DNA of 22,784 nucleotides from JBAWVR01 sp964583845 (GCA_964583845.1 CAZOXG010000012.1:1-22784); one strand, 5' to 3'; positions 1 to 7,306 are shown, numbered from the stretch's first letter. The notes: generated by a model from the letters alone, not told the origin. Made by a program: numbers and translations.

Positions 1-49
1 ATTATATTTATAATATTATAACAATTAAATTCTTATAGAGCTAATTGAT

Positions 50-1033
50 TTAAAGTTTGTTTAATGCTGACCACATTAAAGCGACATGAGTTTTATAATC
101 ATTTAAAACAGCTAGAATAACTACTGGATCGTTATACTTTGTTTTCATGTATGATATGGCTTGTCCCACAAAGCTGACATTGTTCACAAAATCCAAGTGG
201 TCTTTTACAGCTACCGAAGGAACTTTTATTTTTAATAGTTCTTTGGTGAGAAGACTGTACTCTTTAATTATTGGGTCGAGATCATTTAAAGCGTTTTCAT
301 TTTCATCATCTAAAGCGCTTTGTAAGATGGTTAGCTCTGATGTTGTGCCGTTACCACTCTTGGTGTGGGCGTAATCCAAGGCTTTGCGCAGGTCCTGCTT
401 ATATTTGTCAATAATACTCTTTGTTATCTGACCTGAAATTGAAGAAAAATCTTTTGTGGTGTATGTCTTATAGTCTAATTTAACGTTGTTTTTAGCCTTG
501 TTTAGTACATTGTCAATCATTGAGGCTTGTTCTTCTATTGTGAGTGTTTTATCCCCTTTGTTTAGAGATAGATAAGTCGAAAATAACTCTCGGGCAAGTT
601 TTTCGGTTTCGGTCAGAATCGGTTCAGTAGTAGAAGAGTTGTTGTTTATTCTAACCTCTAAAATATCATTTGGGGTCTGCCCTTTTTTTGCTGTATTTGT
701 TTTGAGAGGGTCACGACCGGCAGCAACTTCATCGCCGTCGGTGGTACCGTCTCCATCAGAGTCAGGATTTTTAGGATCAGTTTTTCGAAGATTTTCTTCC
801 CAATTTTTTAAACCATCATTGTCTGAATCACTAACACTATCGGCTAAACTAGTTTTTACTATTTCATCCAACAAGATTTCACTTGAAGTTAAATGTTTTA
901 CTTGAACTGGATTTTCATTTTGTAAAACCTGACCCAAATAATATCCACCATAGACAAAACCGGCAAGTAATATTAATGATACAGTTAACATTATAAATTT
1001 ACTTGATGGTAAAAAACTTCTCCAGTTGTTCAT
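50..1033 (-). CDS. Membrane-anchored protein with thrombospondin type-3-like calcium-binding repeats
   Basis: Predicted 327-residue protein of unknown function. A hydrophobic segment at about residues 12-34 after a short charged start suggests an N-terminal membrane anchor with the rest outside the cell. Residues 69-80 and 91-102 form two acidic loops (DSDNDGLKNWEE and DSDGDGTTDGDE) that match the Asp-x-Asp-x-Asp-Gly pattern of thrombospondin type-3 or dockerin-like calcium loops. The remaining 220 residues are mostly helical and low in cysteine, with no enzyme motif that I recognise. The start is supported by a promoter whose -10 ends 6 nt before the ATG. The gene is divergent from the secreted protein at 1111, with only 77 bp between the start codons, so the two could share control. 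A structural or adhesive envelope role is an inference. Confidence 0.75.
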   Translation of the reverse strand: MNNWRSFLPSSKFIMLTVSLILLAGFVYGGYYLGQVLQNENPVQVKHLTSSEILLDEIVKTSLADSVSDSDNDGLKNWEENLRKTDPKNPDSDGDGTTDGDEVAAGRDPLKTNTAKKGQTPNDILEVRINNNSSTTEPILTETEKLARELFSTYLSLNKGDKTLTIEEQASMIDNVLNKAKNNVKLDYKTYTTKDFSSISGQITKSIIDKYKQDLRKALDYAHTKSGNGTTSELTILQSALDDENENALNDLDPIIKEYSLLTKELLKIKVPSVAVKDHLDFVNNVSFVGQAISYMKTKYNDPVVILAVLNDYKTHVALMWSALNKL

Positions 1034-1039
1034 CTATAT

Positions 1040-1068
1040 ATTTTATCAGTTTTAATTTCCACTGTCCA
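1040..1068 (-). promoter_or_regulatory. Promoter of the TSP3-repeat protein, leaderless type
   Basis: Read on the minus strand: -35 TGGACA (1068-1063), 17-bp spacer, extended -10 TGATAAAAT (hexamer 1045-1040), then exactly 6 nt to the ATG at 1033. The transcript would start at or beside the start codon. The -35 lies where the -35 of the divergent gene at 1111 should be, so the two promoters overlap. Confidence 0.6.
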
Positions 1069-1080
1069 TTTTAAATTTTG

Positions 1081-1089
1081 TGATATAAT
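1081..1089 (+). promoter_or_regulatory. Extended -10 promoter of the secreted protein at 1111
   Basis: TGATATAAT is a perfect -10 hexamer with a TGN extension, ending 21 nt before the ATG at 1111. No good -35 is visible at 16-18 bp. The predicted leader is about 14 nt, and I see no convincing Shine-Dalgarno sequence in it. Confidence 0.6.
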
Positions 1090-1110
1090 AAAAAGGTATC
1101 TAAAATATTT

Positions 1111-1869
1111 ATGAAAAATATAATTCACTTTAAATTGGTAATTGCTTCAGTTCTTTTTCTGTCTTTTTTTACTTCCAATAGTTTGACTCTTGCTCAGGTT
1201 GCTTCCGCAAGTAATCCTTCTTCAGGAGTGGTGAATAATGGAGTGGCCCCGCTTACTGATGTATTAGAATTAATGCTTAGATTGAATATGGTTGGACCCG
1301 CTCAGACTGAAAAGGCCAGAGCTTTGGGGGTATTATTGGAAAAAGTAAATGTTAATGGAGTTTTTGTGCTCTCTGGTCAATCTGTTACTAAAGTTTTAGC
1401 TTCTACTAGTAATAACACCACCTTTAGTAATAGTGGTTTATTTGCCGGTGTTGGTATTGGTGACTTTGTTCTGGATTATAAAACAAATGAGAAGACCTCG
1501 TTCTCTGATTTTATAGATTTATTGTCCACCCTGGGCGTTATTAAATCTGATAAAGTTAGACAGGCCAAGGCTTTAGCTGTTCTTACTGGTAATCCTACGT
1601 TTCAAGGCAAAATCCGTATAATCAAGAGATCAACTCCTTCCTCCAGTTCAAATACTTCAAGTAATAACAACTCAAACTCAAATAGCAATAGTTCAAATTC
1701 GGTTTCTTATTACGGTAATTTATTAGGAAACTCTAACACTCCTTGTGTTTCTACTGGTCAAGTTCCATCTTCATTTAATACAGGAAATGCCGGGACTTGT
1801 TACAGTACTTATCCTAGCAGTAATAAAACCAACTCCGCCGGTGGAATTTATTTGAGACAAGAGAGATAA
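1111..1869 (+). CDS. Secreted Ser/Asn-rich protein of unknown function
   Basis: Predicted 252-residue protein. Residues 1-29 look like a signal peptide (lysine early, hydrophobic core at about 9-21, then LTLAQ before a likely cleavage). Two related helical segments follow, at about 47-78 and 120-149; both pair a Leu-rich stretch with a short helix ending KARALGVL or QAKALAVL, which suggests an internal duplication. A low-complexity Ser/Asn linker covers about 174-198. The C-terminal part has two Cys residues (212 and 230) that could form a disulfide outside the cell. I do not recognise a family. It converges on rsmA with only 11 bp between stop codons and no clear terminator. Confidence 0.7.
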   Translation: MKNIIHFKLVIASVLFLSFFTSNSLTLAQVASASNPSSGVVNNGVAPLTDVLELMLRLNMVGPAQTEKARALGVLLEKVNVNGVFVLSGQSVTKVLASTSNNTTFSNSGLFAGVGIGDFVLDYKTNEKTSFSDFIDLLSTLGVIKSDKVRQAKALAVLTGNPTFQGKIRIIKRSTPSSSSNTSSNNNSNSNSNSSNSVSYYGNLLGNSNTPCVSTGQVPSSFNTGNAGTCYSTYPSSNKTNSAGGIYLRQER

Positions 1870-1880
1870 CCTAAGATTTG

Positions 1881-2687
1881 TTAAGACAAAAAAGAAACTA
1901 GTCTCCCCCATTGTTCAATAGTAATATCCTCGGCCCGAACGGTTGGGGATATTTTATTTTCCACTAAATAGGTTTGTAATTTAGTCGTATCAATAATTCC
2001 TTTTAGATTACCAGAAATAGTTTTGCGTTTGTGAGCAAAAGCTCCATGTAAAACAGTCCAGAATTTTTCTTCTGCAATATTATTTTTAGTGAAAAACTCG
2101 CGGGAAATATTATCAATAAGAATAATAGCCGAGTCCACTTTTGGAGCTGGCACAAAACTACCGGCTAAAACTTTAGAAATTAATTTTGGTTGGCCATAAA
2201 TTTTTACACTAACAGAAAGTAAACTTTCTTTGCCATCTCGTGCCACAATACGTTCAGCCACTTCTTTTTGAACCAGTAAAGACATTTTTGAAGGTTGATT
2301 TTGTCCAGTTAGGAATTGGCGAAATATTTGCCCGGTAATATTGTATGGAATATTGGCGGCAATTTTATATTCACCATTTTTAAGCCCAAGTTCCAATTGT
2401 TCGGATTCAGTAAATTCCAAAATATCCTTGTGAACCAAGGTAAATTTACTTTTTTTAATATAGTCCGCAAATTTTTCTTGTAAAACACCAAACAAGTTAT
2501 CATCCTTTTCAACAGCAACCACATGAGCACCTGTTTTAAGTAAGTACTCAGTCAAAGCTCCATAACCAGGGCCAATTTCAAGTACAGTATCATTTGGGTG
2601 CAGATCAACTGATTCAGTCATTTCACGCAAGGCTTTTTCGGATTTGAGGAAGTTTTGGCCGAGTGATTTTTTAGCGAGGAATTGCAT
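1881..2687 (-). CDS. rsmA: 16S rRNA (adenine-N6,N6)-dimethyltransferase RsmA/KsgA
   Basis: 268-residue SAM-dependent enzyme that dimethylates two adjacent adenines in the 3' terminal helix of 16S rRNA late in 30S assembly. Seen in the sequence: N-terminal KKSLGQNFL typical of the family, SAM-binding motif LEIGPGYGALT at about 36-46, an acidic residue in VAVEKD near 60, catalytic NIPYN at 112-116 (the usual form is NLPYN), and FVPAPKVDSAI in the C-terminal half. Length is normal. The frame stays open upstream to 2753, but that extension runs into the hairpin at 2738-2774. The start at 2687 gives the family's normal N-terminus and lies 6 nt after a TATACT -10 box. There is no Shine-Dalgarno sequence. 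Confidence 0.95.
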   Translation of the reverse strand: MQFLAKKSLGQNFLKSEKALREMTESVDLHPNDTVLEIGPGYGALTEYLLKTGAHVVAVEKDDNLFGVLQEKFADYIKKSKFTLVHKDILEFTESEQLELGLKNGEYKIAANIPYNITGQIFRQFLTGQNQPSKMSLLVQKEVAERIVARDGKESLLSVSVKIYGQPKLISKVLAGSFVPAPKVDSAIILIDNISREFFTKNNIAEEKFWTVLHGAFAHKRKTISGNLKGIIDTTKLQTYLVENKISPTVRAEDITIEQWGRLVSFLS

Positions 2688-2693
2688 ATTAAT

Positions 2694-2699
2694 AGTATA
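2694..2699 (-). promoter_or_regulatory. -10 box of rsmA, leaderless type
   Basis: TATACT on the minus strand, separated from the rsmA ATG by exactly 6 nt. No good -35 is visible. The box lies at the start of a 24-bp stretch (2695-2718) that recurs with one mismatch upstream of the NYN gene (19614-19637). Confidence 0.5.
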
Positions 2700-2737
2700 A
2701 GTATTTAGTATAGGTATAAGGAAGGCAAAAAGCAATA

Positions 2738-2774
2738 ATAGCCGATAGTCCACCCTGGGCGGACTATCGGCTAT
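2738..2774 (-). terminator. Hairpin terminator after the coiled-coil gene
   Basis: Perfect 14-bp stem (2738-2751 with 2761-2774) and a 9-nt loop, 54 nt beyond the stop codon of the gene at 2829-3698. On the minus strand it is followed by a moderately T-rich stretch. The arm begins GCCGATAGT, which recurs in the hairpin at 10027. It also separates that gene from the rsmA promoter. Confidence 0.6.
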
Positions 2775-2828
2775 ATTTAAGCACTATAAATTACTCTTGT
2801 AATAAAAATGAAATATAAAAAATACCTT

Positions 2829-3698
2829 TTATATATTTACCTGCCCAGTATTTGTAACTCCTTTCAATTTTTCCATATCTAGTTTTTCTTGATCTGTCTC
2901 TGTTTCGGTTCCTTCTGGTTTCTTTTCTCCCTCTACCTCTTTTTTCTCCTCATTACCATTTTTCTTTTCTGCCTCCTCCATTATTTTTTCTATGCGTTCT
3001 TTGGCTTCTTGTTCTGATTCGGCTTCTAGTTTACTAATGAATTCGGCGGGATTTTCTTGAGCCTTTATGAATTTTTCTTTCCAATTACCACCATCTATAA
3101 CAGCCGTAGCTAAAATTTTGGCGCTTTCAGGACTAATGGTCATACCAAATGATTTACTTTCCACTTCTTTATCGTCTTTGGTTTTACCCTTCTCCATTAA
3201 ACTTTTAAGATCCAGAGCGTCCATCTCCTGAAATTCTTTGAAGAGATTAGAAAGTTTTTCATTCATTATTTCCCCTTTCATTTTTTGAATCAATTCAGCT
3301 TTTTCTTTCTCTTTTTGTTTTTCAATTTCCGCTTTTATTTCCTCTCTTTTTACTTCCAATTTGGCTTGCTCGGCTTGTTTTTCTTTAATTCTTTCTTCCC
3401 CATTTAAAATACTCGGGTCCTTTTCTTTTTCTGCTGTTTCTGGTGGAAGACCAAATTTTTTGAGTTCTTCTCTAACCGCATCCAAACCAGCCTGAGTATT
3501 TTTGATTGATTCAGTTAATTTATCCACTTCTTCTTGCTGGGCTACCACCTGACCGTCAATTTTTTGAAGTTTCTCTTCTGGCGATAGCTCAATTTTTTCG
3601 GATTTTTGACCGGTTCCTTTTAGTTTTTCCAACATTTCAGGAGTTAGTGCCCCTTCCATTGGTTTTTCTAAAGCAGCACCCTCATTTTTTGTTTCCAT
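2829..3698 (-). CDS. Glu/Lys-rich coiled-coil protein of unknown function
   Basis: Predicted 289-residue, highly charged protein with no signal peptide or membrane segment. Residues about 40-150 show long Glu/Lys/Gln/Leu heptad-like stretches typical of coiled coil. A short less charged segment with FGMTISPESAKILATAV lies at about 185-200, and the C-terminal third is again Glu/Lys-rich and probably disordered. Composition makes homology searches unreliable, and I recognise no family. The gene has its own promoter (3725-3753) and lies between two strong hairpins, so it is probably a single-gene transcription unit. A cytoplasmic scaffold role is only a guess. Confidence 0.75.
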   Translation of the reverse strand: METKNEGAALEKPMEGALTPEMLEKLKGTGQKSEKIELSPEEKLQKIDGQVVAQQEEVDKLTESIKNTQAGLDAVREELKKFGLPPETAEKEKDPSILNGEERIKEKQAEQAKLEVKREEIKAEIEKQKEKEKAELIQKMKGEIMNEKLSNLFKEFQEMDALDLKSLMEKGKTKDDKEVESKSFGMTISPESAKILATAVIDGGNWKEKFIKAQENPAEFISKLEAESEQEAKERIEKIMEEAEKKNGNEEKKEVEGEKKPEGTETETDQEKLDMEKLKGVTNTGQVNI

Positions 3699-3724
3699 AT
3701 ATTGTAATTGTTATTATTAACTAA

Positions 3725-3753
3725 AGAATACCTTTATTGATAAGTGATTGCAA
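3725..3753 (-). promoter_or_regulatory. Promoter of the coiled-coil gene
   Basis: On the minus strand: TTGCAA (3753-3748), 17-bp spacer, TATTCT (3730-3725). The ATG at 3698 follows after 26 nt, giving a leader of about 20 nt that is A/T-rich with no Shine-Dalgarno sequence. The -35 starts only 4 nt past the pcrA terminator stem. Confidence 0.5.
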
Positions 3754-3756
3754 GTA

Positions 3757-3799
3757 ATAAAGACCGGCAGTCCGCCTCTGGCGGACTGCCGGTCTTTAT
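3757..3799 (-). terminator. Perfect 20-bp hairpin terminator after pcrA
   Basis: Stem 3757-3776 pairs perfectly with 3780-3799 around a 3-nt TCT loop, beginning 7 nt beyond the pcrA stop codon. The tip carries AGTCCGCC...GGCGGACT, a motif shared in part with the hairpins at 2738 and 22721. The A/T ends would allow it to work in either direction. Confidence 0.75.
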
Positions 3800-3806
3800 A
3801 TTAAGT

Positions 3807-5786
3807 TTAGAAATCTAAATAAATTATCTTTTCTTTATACTCAAATTTTTCCTCCACGTCTAAGTGCTCCATGGAGACATCAGCAATAAACTGTGACGGA
3901 GCGTTAACTAATTGTGAACCGAAGATAGTGCGAATCTGGGCCCAAGATAGATAAAGTTTGTGTCTGGCTCGAGTAATGGCGACATAAAACAAACGTCGTT
4001 CTTCCTCATCTTCAGCCTTGGTTCTTCTCATTCCTCCCATTCTTTGGTGTGGGAACAGATCCTCTTCCAAGCCAACAATAAACACTGTATCAAACTCTAG
4101 ACCTTTGGAGGAGTGCACTGTCATTAGTCTGGCGGCATTTTTCTTTTCCTCCATTTCGTCCTGGTCACTGGCTAGAGCGGCTTCCTCTAACATTTTTTCC
4201 ATCCCCTCGCCTTGTGGCCAACAGTTATATTTAGTAGCCAAGGTAGCCAACTCCCTCATGTTCTCCAATCGTTCTTTGTCATCTTCGGTGCCGTTCATTA
4301 ATTCTCTCTCTAGTCCCGTTTCGGTAATAACGAATTTTACTACTTCAGATGGTTTATCAGTGGCGATCTTTTCTTTGATTTTTTCTAGTAGAGAATAAAA
4401 ATCGGCTACTTTCTGTTTGGCAGCCAACGGTAATGTGTCTTTTTGATCAGAAAATATTTTAAGAATCGCCACCTTCCCTAGTCCACGGGCTGGAATATTT
4501 ATAATACGTTTAACATCGCCTAAACTAGTTGGCTCTAAAGCAGCTCGTAGATAAGCCAAGACATCTTTGACCTCTTTTCGTTCAAAGAATTTTGTTCCCA
4601 ATAATTGATAAGGTACGCTTTCGGCAATCATTGCTTCTTCTAAAACGCGAGATTGAAAATTGGCGCGATATAAGACGGCAATATTCTGTGGTTCAATCTT
4701 TTTTTCATTCACTAGTCTTTTAATTTCCCGAGCGACAAACCTAGCCTCTTCAGTCTCATTACCGGCTTCAAATAACGTTATTTTCTCCCCTTCTGCATTC
4801 TTGGTAAACAAAGTTTTCTCCACTCGAATGGTGTTTTTATTAATGACGTCATTAGCGACAGCAATAATGGTCTGGGTAGAGCGATAATTTTCTTCTAACA
4901 AAATTACTTTGGCATTTGGATAATCTTTTTCGAAATTCATCAGGTTAGAAATATCCGCTCCACGCCAACTATAAATATTTTGATCCACATCTCCCACGAC
5001 ACAAATATTTTTACGTTCCCCGGTCAACATTTTCGCGGTCATGTATTGAACTTTGTTTGTGTCCTGGTACTCATCTATATGTATGTAGTGCCACTGATCC
5101 TGATATTGTTTCAAAATATCTGGATGATTTTTTAAAAGTAAATAACTTTTAAGAAGTAGGTCATCAAAGTCTAACCCCTTCTCCTCTCCAAGTAATTGTT
5201 CATAGCGACTCCAGACCCTGGCGGCTACTCCGGCGATATTGTAACCATTCTTATCACTCTGCCCAGAAAATTCGTGGGCAGTAACCAAGTTCCCTTTTTC
5301 GCGTGAAATAATACTTAGGATTTTACCAGGTTCAAATTGTTTCGGGTCAATATCCATTTCTTTGAGAGCTTCTTTGACTAGACGAAGTGAGTCACCACGA
5401 TCAAAAATCCCAAAGTTTTTTGGTAATCCCAAAGTACGGGCATTATCTTTGATGATTTTTACACCTAGCGAGTGAAAAGTACTTAGAAAAGGCATACTGG
5501 CATTTTGGTAACCCGGGAAGCCAAGAGAAAAATCTTGGTCCAGTAATTTGCCAACACGCTCACGCATTTCTTTGGCTGCCTTATTGGTAAAGGTTATAGC
5601 CAGGATGTTTTCTGGTGCAACCCCATTTTTAATCAAATGTAATATACGGTGAGTAATAGTTTTGGTTTTTCCCGCTCCCGCTCCCGCCACAATTAAAACT
5701 GGTCCTTCCGTAGTTAGAACAGCTTCTTTTTGTTTGTCATTTAGACCATGAAGGTACTCTTTTTCTTGTGTTTGTTCAATATTCAC
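3807..5786 (-). CDS. pcrA: UvrD/PcrA-type superfamily 1 DNA helicase
   Basis: ATP-dependent 3'-5' DNA helicase of DNA repair and replication-fork maintenance, 659 residues. Motifs in order: Q-motif LNDKQKEAV, Walker A AGAGAGKT at about 34-41, motif Ia ITFTNKAA, Walker B DEYQD near 228-232, motif III GDVDQNIYSWRGAD near 265-278, motif IV YRANFQSR, motif V VHSSKGLEFD, motif VI YVAITRAR. It is shorter than E. coli UvrD (about 720) and ends soon after motif VI without the long C-terminal tail. An upstream TTG (5789) is in frame, but GTG at 5786 is preferred because it lies exactly 6 nt after an extended -10. Whether it is the UvrD or PcrA orthologue cannot be told here. Confidence 0.95.
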   Translation of the reverse strand: MNIEQTQEKEYLHGLNDKQKEAVLTTEGPVLIVAGAGAGKTKTITHRILHLIKNGVAPENILAITFTNKAAKEMRERVGKLLDQDFSLGFPGYQNASMPFLSTFHSLGVKIIKDNARTLGLPKNFGIFDRGDSLRLVKEALKEMDIDPKQFEPGKILSIISREKGNLVTAHEFSGQSDKNGYNIAGVAARVWSRYEQLLGEEKGLDFDDLLLKSYLLLKNHPDILKQYQDQWHYIHIDEYQDTNKVQYMTAKMLTGERKNICVVGDVDQNIYSWRGADISNLMNFEKDYPNAKVILLEENYRSTQTIIAVANDVINKNTIRVEKTLFTKNAEGEKITLFEAGNETEEARFVAREIKRLVNEKKIEPQNIAVLYRANFQSRVLEEAMIAESVPYQLLGTKFFERKEVKDVLAYLRAALEPTSLGDVKRIINIPARGLGKVAILKIFSDQKDTLPLAAKQKVADFYSLLEKIKEKIATDKPSEVVKFVITETGLERELMNGTEDDKERLENMRELATLATKYNCWPQGEGMEKMLEEAALASDQDEMEEKKNAARLMTVHSSKGLEFDTVFIVGLEEDLFPHQRMGGMRRTKAEDEEERRLFYVAITRARHKLYLSWAQIRTIFGSQLVNAPSQFIADVSMEHLDVEEKFEYKEKIIYLDF

Positions 5787-5792
5787 CAAAGA

Positions 5793-5801
5793 AGTATAAC
5801 A
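5793..5801 (-). promoter_or_regulatory. Extended -10 of pcrA, leaderless type
   Basis: TGTTATACT on the minus strand (hexamer 5798-5793), followed by 6 nt and GTG at 5786. The same 6-nt distance at other genes is the reason for choosing GTG over the TTG one codon upstream. No good -35. Confidence 0.5.
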
Positions 5802-5859
5802 CAGTGGGTTCGCGAAACGCCTGGGGATTTGTTGTGGAAGTTGCTTTACACAACAAACA

Positions 5860-5874
5860 TTGACAAGTTGTCAA
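5860..5874. promoter_or_regulatory. 15-bp palindrome, possible operator
   Basis: TTGACAAGTTGTCAA is a perfect 7-bp inverted repeat around a central G. It contains a consensus TTGACA and lies in the gap between pcrA and the M23 gene. A weak -10-like TACATT lies 18 bp downstream at 5884, so it could be an operator over a -35. Confidence 0.3.
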
Positions 5875-5922
5875 AATCTTGAATACATTATACCTTTATT
5901 TATAGCCATTTAGTGTAAAAAG

Positions 5923-5942
5923 TTATCCACAATTTATCCACC
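5923..5942 (+). promoter_or_regulatory. Two tandem DnaA-box-like sites
   Basis: TTATCCACA (5923-5931) is a perfect match to the DnaA-box consensus. TTATCCACC (5934-5942) matches 8 of 9 and starts 11 bp later on the same strand. Both lie in a non-coding gap just upstream of a promoter. Function is not shown by the sequence. Confidence 0.35.
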
Positions 5943-5948
5943 AGGTGA

Positions 5949-5977
5949 TTGATGACTCCATCTAAAAATGCTATCAT
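5949..5977 (+). promoter_or_regulatory. Promoter upstream of the M23 peptidase
   Basis: TTGATG (5949-5954), 17-bp spacer, extended -10 TGCTATCAT (hexamer 5972-5977). The extended -10 is identical to that of the DksA-type gene at 10011. The expected start near 5984 gives the M23 mRNA a leader of about 150 nt. Confidence 0.5.
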
Positions 5978-6008
5978 ATATGTATCTACAGTCCATCAGC
6001 TTTTTACC

Positions 6009-6027
6009 GACAGTTATTTTAACTGTC
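6009..6027 (+). promoter_or_regulatory. Hairpin in the M23 5' leader
   Basis: GACAGTT (6009-6015) and AACTGTC (6021-6027) form a 7-bp stem around ATTTT. Flanking ATCAG (5995-5999) and CTGAT (6032-6036) could pair outside it. It could act at RNA level, or as an operator before a second promoter (TTGACA at 6045-6050 with TATTAA at 6069-6074). Confidence 0.3.
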
Positions 6028-6132
6028 TCCGACTGATATTCCGATTGACATTAATTTACGCATAGGCTTATTAAAAACAAAAACTTAAATTCTTTAAACT
6101 CCCGTCTGTCTAGTGGAGAGTCTAAAGTTACC

Positions 6133-7206
6133 ATAAAAACTGTCGCTCAAACTCTCACCAAGTTTCTTTTGGTTTTGTCTCTGGTCCTCTCCCCTATATT
6201 TATAGCCCCGCAAACAACTAATGCTGGGCTTATTTCTTTCTTTTCAAGTCTTTTTGGTGGCTCTGCGGAAGCAAGTGTTAATAACTCTACCGGTGAGGAA
6301 ATATCAGTGCCAGCTTATGTGGAGCCAGCCGTAAACTTGGATCCAACTGTTCTTAAAAATGAAGTGTTGCCTGAAGTGGCTGGTGATTCAGCTGTCGTCG
6401 CACCGGCTGGTCCGGAAGGCGCAATCGGTAATGTTGATGAATTAGATTCCAATGGCCAGATTAGTGTTTACGTTACTCATGAAGGAGATACTTTGTCAGG
6501 TATTGCTAAAATGTTTGACGTTACAGTTAATACCATTTTATGGGCAAATACCGTCGTTAGTTCTAATAAAACCCTTAAAGCTGGTCAAACTTTGATTATC
6601 TTACCTATCTCTGGTGTAAAATATACAATAAAGAAAGGCGATACAATCAAAACGGTTGCTAAAAAGTTTAAGGGGGATGTGGATGAAATTACTCAATATA
6701 ACGGTCTTAAAGAAAATCAGGTTTTAGTGGCTGGAGAGGAATTAATTATTCCTGATGGTGAAGTTGCTCCGACTGTAGCAAAAACAGTAGCGGCGACTAT
6801 CGCTGGGGCAGCTAAGAATCCAACCAGTCGTTTGAAAGGTTACAACGTTCCTGATTATCCAGGTTATTACATTCGTCCGGTTGGTAGTGCTTGTCGTAAG
6901 ACACAAGGTTTGCATGGTTGGAATGCTGTTGACCTGGGTTGTCCAGTTGGAACATCAGTTGGAGCTGCGGCTCAAGGAACTGTTCTTATTGCCAAGATGG
7001 GTGGCTGGAATGGAGGTTATGGAAATTATGTCGTGTTAAATCATCCAAACGGGACTCAAACTGTTTATGGTCACCTTTCCAAAGTTAATGTTGTCCCTGG
7101 TCAGATTGTTTATCAAGGTCAAAATATTGGTAATACAGGTAATACTGGAAACTCTACTGGCCCACACATTCACTTTGAGATTCGAGGAGGTAAAAATAAT
7201 TTTTAA
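6133..7206 (+). CDS. Secreted LysM-M23 peptidoglycan endopeptidase
   Basis: Secreted wall hydrolase expected to cut peptide cross-links. Counting from the TTG at 6169, there are two LysM peptidoglycan-binding domains (about 98-147 and 150-196, each with GDT and a closing LIILP or LIIPDG) and a C-terminal M23 metallopeptidase domain (about 225-345). The zinc-site residues are GLHGWNAVDLG (His249, Asp255), GHLS (His302) and GPHIHFEI (His333, His335). The start is uncertain. TTG at 6169 would leave a signal peptide with no positive residues. The frame stays open upstream, and ATA at 6133, 12 nt after GGAGAG, adds KTVAQTLTKFL and gives a normal signal peptide. No ATG or GTG is available upstream in this frame. 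The coordinates use the ATA start, and the product would be about 357 residues. Confidence 0.85.
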   Translation: MKTVAQTLTKFLLVLSLVLSPIFIAPQTTNAGLISFFSSLFGGSAEASVNNSTGEEISVPAYVEPAVNLDPTVLKNEVLPEVAGDSAVVAPAGPEGAIGNVDELDSNGQISVYVTHEGDTLSGIAKMFDVTVNTILWANTVVSSNKTLKAGQTLIILPISGVKYTIKKGDTIKTVAKKFKGDVDEITQYNGLKENQVLVAGEELIIPDGEVAPTVAKTVAATIAGAAKNPTSRLKGYNVPDYPGYYIRPVGSACRKTQGLHGWNAVDLGCPVGTSVGAAAQGTVLIAKMGGWNGGYGNYVVLNHPNGTQTVYGHLSKVNVVPGQIVYQGQNIGNTGNTGNSTGPHIHFEIRGGKNNF

Positions 7207-7207
7207 C

Positions 7208-7229
7208 AAAAATCCCGCGAGGGATTTTT
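7208..7229 (+). terminator. Rho-independent terminator of the M23 gene
   Basis: AAAAATCCC pairs with GGGATTTTT around GCGA, with a T-tract, 1 nt after the stop codon. Confidence 0.85.
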
Positions 7230-7306
7230 TGTTTGTCCGAAAGTCTAAGAGTGTTGATGTTGCGACATGTCAGCGATCACACTGTTCGATTATATTAATT
7301 TAGATT

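Noticed and set aside
2688..2753. N-terminal extension of RsmA in the same frame
   Set aside because: It would run through the shared promoter element and into the hairpin at 2738-2774; the family N-terminus begins at 2687.
4018..4398. Plus-strand ORF of 126 codons inside pcrA
   Set aside because: Shadow of the helicase gene, whose motifs are clear on the other strand; the same applies to the plus-strand ORFs inside pnp and yifB.
5952..6065. 37-codon ATG ORF upstream of the M23 gene
   Set aside because: It overlaps the promoter and hairpin region, has no -10 or Shine-Dalgarno site at a useful distance, and no recognisable motif.
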